64,000 bases of DNA from Ampelomyces quisqualis (lineage: Eukaryota; Ascomycota; Dothideomycetes; Pleosporales; Phaeosphaeriaceae): the NCBI GenBank assembly GCA_018398575.1, contig JAGTXZ010000018.1, positions 496,001-560,000 on the forward strand. Direction: 5' to 3'. Every line of letters starts with the position of its first letter. The first letter of the stretch is position 1. Under the pieces are notes generated by a model, which was given only the letters and a program-made list of their open reading frames with translations, did not search any database and was not told where the DNA came from. Below, piece by piece: positions 55,927 through 64,000 of this stretch. The translations under genes and the position numbers were made by a program.

Positions 55927-58900
55927 CTAACTGCCTCTTCCCAATAACTTCTTGCCCAGAGCTCTAGCTTTCTTCTTCGGTCTGCGTCTCATTATTAGCA
56001 TACACTCTCGAAATTACTTCAAGGAATGATAAACGACTTACCCATCACTCTCCCCATCCTCCACCCCACTAACCACACTCCCCTCCCTCATACCCGCGCC
56101 CCCGCTCGCCGCCCTTCCTCTGATATGCCCTGCAAACGGCGCCACCTGAGTTAGATGCTTACTCAGACTATGAATAAGATTGGCATGCACCGGTTCCGTG
56201 TTATCCACTCTGGACAACTCATCCGCAAACGTGCGGCCATCTTCCATTTCAACGAGACCGAGCGCGTTGTGATTGGAATTTTGGTTTGTATAGCCGCCCA
56301 TGATACTACCGTGCGTGGACGGTGCGCGGCCGGTGATGGGGCGGGAGGATTGATTTGAGGATTCTTCAGAGACTGTGGAGATGAAGGAGCCTTGGCGGCC
56401 GGATGTGAATGAGCGGCGGGGGATGTCGGGGGCAGAGACGTCGGAGCCGTTGGGGGAGTGGTCGCGCATGCTGTTCGAGTCGGTGCCGGAGAGGTCGGGA
56501 GAAGCGTTCAGTCTTGCGCTACTGTTTGCAATCATTCGCAGGCGACTTTGTTCCTTGCGGCCTGGTCGTGCGCCTCGGGTGAACTTGTTGCCCACGATGG
56601 CTCCCGCATGTGATATGAGCGCACGAATTACGTCCTTCTTAAGTTGAAGTGCAAGGTCTAAGTTCGACCATGTCTTGTTGCGATACTCAAGTGTAGGCAT
56701 CCTGAACACCAGATCGTGGACATCCTCAAAATTGCGTTGTCCTTTGCCTTTGTAGCTCAGGCATAGCACCATGGATGGAATCTTGACGTATGCGAGAGTC
56801 ATATAATTGGAAGCACGAGTCATCATCTCGGTAAGGTCGTCGGATCGCGCTTTCTTGCTCGGTTTGCGGTCGCCGGGGCCGGGGCGATTGTTGCCTGTGC
56901 GGTACAGGGCGAAACGTTTGGCGGTGCGGTCAGACTCCGCTGGGGCTATCGTACCAGATGCCGTAGAGCCTGAACGAATGGAGGCAGGCCGTGATGATGA
57001 ATTCAAGCTGACTCCTGAGGCAGCAATAATTGCAGAGTTCGGATGCAGCGTCCGACGCAACTCTGTTCCACTGCGTGACGGGTTGTCTCGAAAGAATCTG
57101 AAGTAGTGGCTGCCAGGTCGCTTCTCGCTAGTTGTCTTCTTCTTGAGATCAGACTTGTGGGCAGGGTCCGGGAGCTGCAGTGTGGGTGTTAGACGTTCTT
57201 TGAGCGCATCTACAGCACTTTCTTCTTGTGACAAGGCTTTGTTCATGCTGGTGGTCATGCTCGAGACCATACTGCCTGAGCCGTCCTCGTCCTCTTCGTC
57301 CTGGGTTGGCAGGGTGTGCTTGATCAAGAATGGTGAAGAGTCCCCATTTTCGGATTTGTTCTTCATGGCGGCTGGGAACACATACTCGAACAACTTCTTG
57401 CCGATCTCCCACTCCAGCTGTACCTTGAGTGGGTACAAGTTGACTTCAAAGTGCTCCATGACAGGAATACCTGCGATGGCTTCGAGCATGACGAATTGAA
57501 CCTTGAGGCATTTGGAGTTCTCAGGAAGAGGCTGATTGTTCTCCAAGTAAGGAGAGATCATCTCAGGGTAGAGAGCATGTGGTAGCAGATTCAAACCTCG
57601 GACCTGTTCAATTTCCAACGAATTGAAATTTGAGCCATCGTTGTTGTCGGTGCGATCGAAGAGCACATTCTTGAGCTGGAACTCAGCCAAAGACTCTTGG
57701 CCTTCGCGAACCAAATGCCAAACAATTTCTGATGCAGTAATGTACCAGCGTAGCAAGCCGGTGCTCTGATTTGCTTGCGCACGATCGTCTTGCTTCCGTT
57801 GGGCAGTTGTAATTGCTTTCATAACAAAGAACAGCTCATCCTCGTACACAGCCAAATCTTTCTCGACCTCGACGCGGTCTTCCCATCCTTGCTTGTCGAG
57901 ATATCTTTCGTTTATTTGGAACACGGTCTTGATCTCCTCAAGTTGGTGGATGCGCTCTTGCAGACCCATGACAAGAGCAGGAGCACCAGCTAGATCGCTG
58001 AAGTCAGAAGCAAGCATGATCTTTTCGAGTCGTTCGTTGCGCGTCTTTTCCAGTGGCTCACGGTATAGCAGTAAGTCTAGCACGATGACGTACATTGCAT
58101 AGTACTGTCGCGAATCGCAAAGGGCTCGCACGTGAGGGAAGTCCACCCACAGATGGTCGATCCGACTCTCCATATTCTGAGTAGTCGAAGCAGCATCTGC
58201 CTTGGACACATCATCGTTGTACTTCAATCGCAGGGTGTTGTGTTTGTCGTATCGCATACTGGCCGAGGTCCTCTGTACTACTCGTTGGAAGCCAAATGGG
58301 TTGGTGTTGAATTCGAACATAACCTCGAAAGGCACCCATGGTGGCCACGCTGAGCCAGCTGGCGTCCCGTACGTGCTACCAGAGTACATATGGATGTCTT
58401 CCATATTGATAAATGTCTTAGAGTCGCTGACGAAGATCTGTAAGCTGTCCATGGCGGCGGTGAATCGTCTCTGAACCAACCCAGACACCTCGTCCATGAC
58501 TCGGTCTTTGTCCATGATTTGCAGAACCTTGAGTTGCATGCCCTTGGCGGTCACGAGCACTGCTGCTCGCGTGTTTCTTTCACTCTGTAGCTGAATCTGC
58601 GGTGCGATCAGGCGGACGATGTAGGCGTTCTGAGCCACGTATTCTTCTGCAACATCTTCCTCGGCCTTGGTCTGGTGGGACTTTTCTGCGCTACTACCAG
58701 TTTTTAGCTCTGTATCATCGGCTTCAACAAACTTTCGGCCATCTTGTAAAAGCTGCTCAATAGTTTCATCAATACTCAAGCTGGTGTCGTTTTGAAAACA
58801 CATGGGCGTTGCATCATCGTCGTCGTGGCTCGATGTTGACGGGCCTCGTGACTTGTTCTGTTCGTCGACAACGTCAAGAATGAACTTGACTGCTCTTCGT

Positions 58901-61900
58901 GACATGTAATACACGAAACCACGCCGTTGACTGACTTGGTGTATGTAGCGGAGGATAATATTTCGCAACGAATTACTCCACTTCAGGTGAATGTTGTGAA
59001 TTATGAAGCGATTATTGAAGTCGCTGATGTAGTCCGTGATAGGTCCAGAACCGTTCTCTTTCAGCTTCGCGTCTGCGGTATCGTGGTCTTCAGGCGCCTC
59101 GAAGTATTCATCTTCATCGTCGGTCTCGCCGCCATCAGTTGTGGCGGTCTGCTCATTCATCTGACATCTTTCCAACAGACTTTGGTGCATGGAATTGAGG
59201 AACTCCAATTTTCGCTGTAGGAACACCGCATGACTCTTGAGAGTCTCCAAGCGCTGTTGGTGCTCAGGGTGACTATCTATCTCACGAACTACTTTAAGTT
59301 CGGCATCACCAATCGCTCGATGATTGTGCGCAGCTTGCTCTTTGACACGTTCTATCCGTTGTTCAATGAGCCTACACTGTACGCGTCTGGGATCGTTGCG
59401 TTGTGACATGACACAGTGGTGGGTCGGTTCATTACCAAACGCACTTCTTCGGTTGACGTCTCCTGATATATTATCTGCATGATCGGTTTGACGAAAGTAC
59501 GTAAATCGGGGAGCGAAGGCGAGGGGCAAGATCTGCGTCTCTGGATGTTGATGTGATGGCAGGATCCAGCCCAGCTCGATGAAGTCGTCCATATCTACCC
59601 AACCCCAGTCATTATCCGGTATGGTGAATTTCGACAAATCTGCTGTCAAATATTCTTGGTTGTAGCTGGCCATATCTTCTTCCGTCGCGTTGTCAACGTC
59701 TTCCGAGTCGGTCCCTGCAATGCTTGCCGAAATTGCCCGAACATCAGTCTTGATGAGATCTAGCTGAACCTGATTGATACGCATACCAGTCGTATGATTC
59801 TGCTTACTATCTTCCTGACCTTTCGGTGCTTGCACAAGGGTGCGGAAATCTTCGCGCCTCTGGTGAAGGTCAAACATGAAACTGTCGAGGCGAGCCTTAA
59901 GGCCAGTGGCGGACACAACACCAGCACCGTAATCTTCGGCGTCTTTGTGCTTGTAGATATGGCTCATATACAACGGTGACAACAGAAGGTTGTATTTGAT
60001 AGTGGCTAGGTGTCGTCCAAACTTCTTGCTCGACTTTTCCACACCAGGCCACAACTTGCCTTGGCGAATTGGCAAAGACATGGCTCCTGAGAACATGGCC
60101 CACCAGCTGTAGAAGTGGGTGAAGAAGCGAGGTGTCAGATGGACACTATTGTAAGTTTTCGAGGCCTCAACATTGGCCACAGACCACTCCCTATCGTAGG
60201 GCGCGGCGATGGCGATTGACATGTGTATGTGATTACTGCGGAACCCTCTGAAAGCATCGTAGACCTTGGCACAGTTAGTAACTGCCGTGCTTGCATGAGA
60301 GTTTGCACCACTTACCTTCCCATCAGTAGGCTTTGCATATTTGGGGTTCTTGAGAGTGACCTTGTAGTGAGGTATAAAGTTGAAGGAGCGTCCGTCGTTT
60401 TCAAGGTTACGCTCAAACACCAATCCAGCTACCCATCTCACGTTTCCATTCAGCTTCATTACAGTCTTCTTGAATACAGCGAGCTGTCTTCGACTAGAGA
60501 CGCTCGACGATGTCTCGGGACGTTGGGCTGCTTCCGCATCGTTTTCGTGTCGAGCATAGTGGCTAAGATCAGGAATGGCGAGAACGTAGCTTCCACTTTT
60601 AACTATCATGAAGTTTCTGGGGTCTTCGTCCTCGGCAAGGCTGAGTTGAACGTCATTTTGCCAGCACATAACAAAACCTGCACCGTGACCAGTGACCATG
60701 TACGGATCGCGTGAGCCTAGCTTTCGTTAGCAAGTTGGACTACGTTTGATCGATGCTTTTACCTTTGAGTATAAGGTGCACGTCACCATCGCCTCTCCAT
60801 GCAACCTTGATGCGAGAATGGAAGGTAAGTCTTATTTTGTCCCAGAAGCCAACTCTTTCGGAAGGGTCTATTGCAGGTTTGGTAAAATTCTCGATAATCT
60901 GCATCATGTCTTGGATGGCGGGCTGGTATGATGTTCCCCAAGTGATCCTAGTGGGATACGCTGAGTTGATGTCAATTGACATGTCTGAGTAGGTTTTGAC
61001 GGGGGCAACCGTTCGGCGAACATCGACCGCAAAACCTCCGGTCGGCTCCCCCGAGGATCTTTGCTCTTGAGGCACAACCACGACGCGACTCACACGTGAG
61101 GACTCAATGCCCCTGAACTCTTCCGCAATGACGAAGTCCGTCTTCATCGAAACGCTCGGGAGGCGTGATGACTGGATGCTGCCGATAGCTGGAAAGTGGA
61201 GCAATGGCAACGGGTAATCACGAAGCTGTATTTTAGCCTCGCCCATGCTGATTTGAACATGCATAGGTATCAGAAGAGCATACTGCGTGTCGAGCGGCAT
61301 GCCTTTTCCTATACGATGCAGATATGTCGGATATTCTGAGACAGGGAAGGAGGGCTTGTCGATAGTAATATCCAGGTCACTGACAGCAAGCGCCATCAGT
61401 GCAGGTCGTTGAGGGATGGCGAGTATGGTCTCCTTCTGGTCCACGTCGCCGGGTAGCTCATCTAGACCCCAGAACATGGAGCGAATATCGTTCATTGAGC
61501 GATTCTGGACAGTTAAGGCATGATCGATTCGCTTCCTCCATGTTTGGGCATTAAGGCGATTCAGCTTTTCCCGAGCTTCCTCAATCGAGGTCTGGCATGT
61601 AGCACTCAGTCCGCTAAACCCATCTTTATTGTAGCGCATCGGGTGATCAGATCTACCTCGAGTAGGGGACTCTTGATCGCTCGAGTCTGCACTCTTGCTC
61701 CTTCGATGGAACCTGAGCTCCTTGTCCCTCTTCCCGGATTTGCCACGTGAATAAGAATCGTGCGCAGATTTTGCTCGTGAACGTGCATTACCCCGCAACT
61801 CATCTTGTTGCTGTAGCTTTCTGACTTTCAGGTGGAAAGCTTGCTCTCGTGCCAGGCGTTGCTTCTGTTCCATGAGGCCGATACGATATATAGTGCCTAG

Positions 61901-64000
61901 CTTCCATTCAAAGGGACTATCTTCCAATTCGAAGAGCACTGCGCGACTACGCAAAGATACCTTTGGCACATATTTTGGACCCTCAGGCTCTTTGTCGAGG
62001 ATGTACTTGTCAGATCCTGTTTCAAAGTGATAGTTCATCTGCTTGATCGTTTTGATAACGTTGGCACAATTGTCGAAAATGTTGTGCATGACCAGCTGGT
62101 GAGGCACGGCTATTCGTATCGCATCCGTAGCTATGTCAAAAGACTTCTCATCCGTGACAGTATGGCCATATCTCCGTTTAGATTGCCTATAGTCTAAACG
62201 CAGAGACCTAACACTGGCAACCCGACTCCAAGTGCTTTTCACTTTCGGATTCTCAGCATATAACCGTACCAGACGCGAGCGAAGGAAAGGGTTCGTCCAT
62301 CGGTGTCGGCCAGTTTCCAGTCCATAAACCTGGAGCATGAGAGGTGGATCAGCAGGCATATCAGCCTTGACCTGGAGGAAGTGTGTTTTAACATCCACGG
62401 CGATAATCTCGTGCTTGAGCCCGGTGGCTGGATCCATTGAGTCTGCATTGAAAGACGGTAACGCAAGGTGACGAGGCGAGCTGGGCGGGCTAGGGTCTGC
62501 AGGCGCTGGCTTTTCGGACGACCAATCAAAAGACTGTCTTAATACCTGCAGGGCCATACACATAGCGAAATGACGATAGAGTGAGTAATGGACTGACAGG
62601 CTCTGGGCGAACACGTGGACGTGGAAAACAGGACCTTGCTTGTCCGATAAAGTGCTTAAAGCAAACTCCATACGAGGAAGAGACAATGATGGCTCTTGCT
62701 CTACCGCATCAGAAGCTTCAATGACGAGACCCTCAAGACCATGGAAATGCATCGCAAGACGTCTTCCATCAGTCTGGTTACCCGACTGCTTCCGGGGCGA
62801 TTTCGGGCAAGACGGGCTTGATGGGCGAAGAAGATGCTCGTCCCGATTGATTGTCCGACTGGGTGCGCGACGCCTAATTGGCTTCGGTTCGATCTCATTG
62901 TCGCGACTGATCTTGTATTCGGCAGTCCAGGACTCAAGGTGTAGAGCAACGCCACGGCTGTCCTTCGAAACTTTTGGGTCAATGCCTGCCACCTCCAGGT
63001 TGAAGTCGGATCCTTGCAGATGCACATAAGCGAGCCACGGCGGTAATCTGCGGAGGAAGTTGAGGTCTTTCTTCTGGGGAATGCCGCGCCTATGTCGCAT
63101 ATCTTTCTGAACCTGCGCTACGATTTGCCGCAGACCCTCGCTGATCTCAGGCCGCACCAGATAGAATGAGAATGTTTGAGCCGTACCTCGCAGTTCGACA
63201 ATGACGTCAGGCGCTGCGCTCATCTGTGCTCGGAACTCGAGATAGTCTGACACCAGAAGATTATGTTTCTCGATAGCAGCAGTCTGATAGTATAGTTGCT
63301 GGGCGTTGATGCGGAAGGTCGAAAGGAGTGCATAATGAAGTTCTCCGTCTGCCGCATGTGAAGATTCCATATCTAGGGAAACCGATGAAGATGAAGAAAT
63401 TAAGAGGTCAAATTGGTCGGTTCCCCGCCTAGCTGGATCCATGGGCGGCAACGTAACACGTATGACGGGCTCATGGATAGAGATCTTGATATTTGCTTTA
63501 GGTAAGAGTCTCCGCAACAGATATCGCTTGCTATTACGAGCCTTGGGTGGTTTACGTCGTGTCTCGTGGTCTCGGAACATGGCAAGAAGCAGGGGTAGAT
63601 GCTTAGGATCAAGGTCTAGTGAGGGAGAGGTAACGACAAGGTTGGCGAAGAAGATGTTGGTATTACGCTCTGCACTCTTCTGATCGTTGGCGAATTGAAT
63701 GGTTTTGGACGGCAGCGTGGTGTTCAAGGTAGTCGTTGCCATGGGAATGTAGAGAAGGCGCTCAGGGTGGCCATGCCCATCATCGATACCGACTGAGATT
63801 GATATGGCCGCCAGGAGAGCTTGGTGGGCAATATCATTCGGGGAGAAATACGTAAGATGCGCAGGACTCTTGGGATCGAGGCGGAGCAGGTCCATGCCGA
63901 CCTCCTTCATGGAGACGTTGAGATAAACCGGCGGGTCGGTGGGTTGCCCTGTGTGTATCTCTTTGGTCAGACCAAAGAAGCCTACAGCAAATTGGAATTC
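55927..64000 (-). CDS. FMP27: Fmp27/SABRE/Hobbit bridge-like lipid transfer protein, 5' truncated
   Basis: Reverse-strand gene open at the right edge, so the N-terminal part is missing. Exons: 64000-60763, 60716-60316, 60264-56042 and 55981-55927. Introns are 46 nt (GTAAAA...CTAG), 51 nt (GTAAGT, TACTAAC, CCAAG) and 60 nt (GTAAGT, GCTAAT, GCAG). The visible 2600-odd residues carry the family domains: the GFWDK motif (RVGFWDKIRLTFHSRIKVAWRG near the first junction), MVTGHGAGFVMCW, the WPPW motif (SAWPPWVPFEVMFEFNTNPFG) and a basic C-terminus rebuilt by the last exon (GPKKKARALGKKLLGRGS). Fmp27 relatives (SABRE, Hobbit, BLTP2) are repeating-beta-groove proteins that bridge ER and plasma membrane to move lipids. 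The 51-nt intron contains no stop, so an unspliced prediction silently adds 17 residues. Confidence 0.93.

Noticed and set aside
1..64000. A secondary-metabolite cluster or defence system
   Set aside because: A lone P450-like gene and a lone Zn2Cys6 regulator are 12 kb apart and separated by housekeeping genes. No PKS, NRPS, terpene, NLR or toxin gene is present.

Overview
The window is nuclear DNA of a filamentous ascomycete (Pezizomycotina). Genes are split by introns of about 38-140 nt, mostly 46-60 nt, with GTRAGT-like donors and CTAAC/CTAAT branch sites just before the acceptor. The proteins include Pezizomycotina families: a fungal DUF676 lipase, a Ybp1/Ybp2 protein, a NimE-type cyclin B, Fmp27, a fungal indoleamine 2,3-dioxygenase and two DUF7730-type proteins. 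A dothideomycete, probably Pleosporales, fits best, but that placement is inference. All exon limits below were derived by reading splice sites and reading frames by eye.

Layout. 0-6 kb: the 3' part of a DUF676 lipase (+), a family 25 glycosyltransferase (-) and a Pfa3-type palmitoyltransferase (+). 6-13 kb: a gene-poor stretch around a cytochrome P450-like gene (-) that has lost its heme cysteine, with broken coding remnants on both sides. 13-19 kb: Ybp1/2 (-) and LSM3 (+) share a 308-base divergent promoter, followed by cyclin B (-). 21.7-31.6 kb: four genes on the + strand, namely a regulator with a C-terminal Zn2Cys6 cluster, a Cyk3-like transglutaminase-fold protein, the decapping enhancer Edc3 and a DUF1749 hydrolase. 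32-34.2 kb: two unrecognised genes. 34.2-38.3 kb: an A+T-rich gene desert with a 25-base tandem repeat and one small coding-like ORF. 38.3-50.2 kb: a RidA protein, two DUF7730 paralogues about 10 kb apart, a secreted glycerophosphodiesterase, a GTPBP1-like GTPase and indoleamine 2,3-dioxygenase. 50.2-64 kb: a 5'-truncated LINE-like insertion with a 14-base target duplication, a large 2OG-Fe(II) oxygenase and the bridge-like lipid-transfer protein Fmp27, whose 5' end lies beyond the window.

Most genes are housekeeping and are not an operon or a metabolite cluster. LSm3 and Edc3 both belong to the mRNA decapping machinery. Cyclin B and the Cyk3-like protein both touch cell division. Indoleamine 2,3-dioxygenase feeds the kynurenine route to NAD.

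I found no convincing new multi-gene system. The observations most worth checking are the P450 without its heme-ligand cysteine, the LINE insertion with intact target duplication, a stopless 51-nt intron in FMP27 that would be translated if retained, a 38-nt intron, the DUF7730 gene pair, the recurring intergenic motif TACGGAGTA and several decayed ORFs. I found no rRNA, CRISPR array or convincing tRNA.
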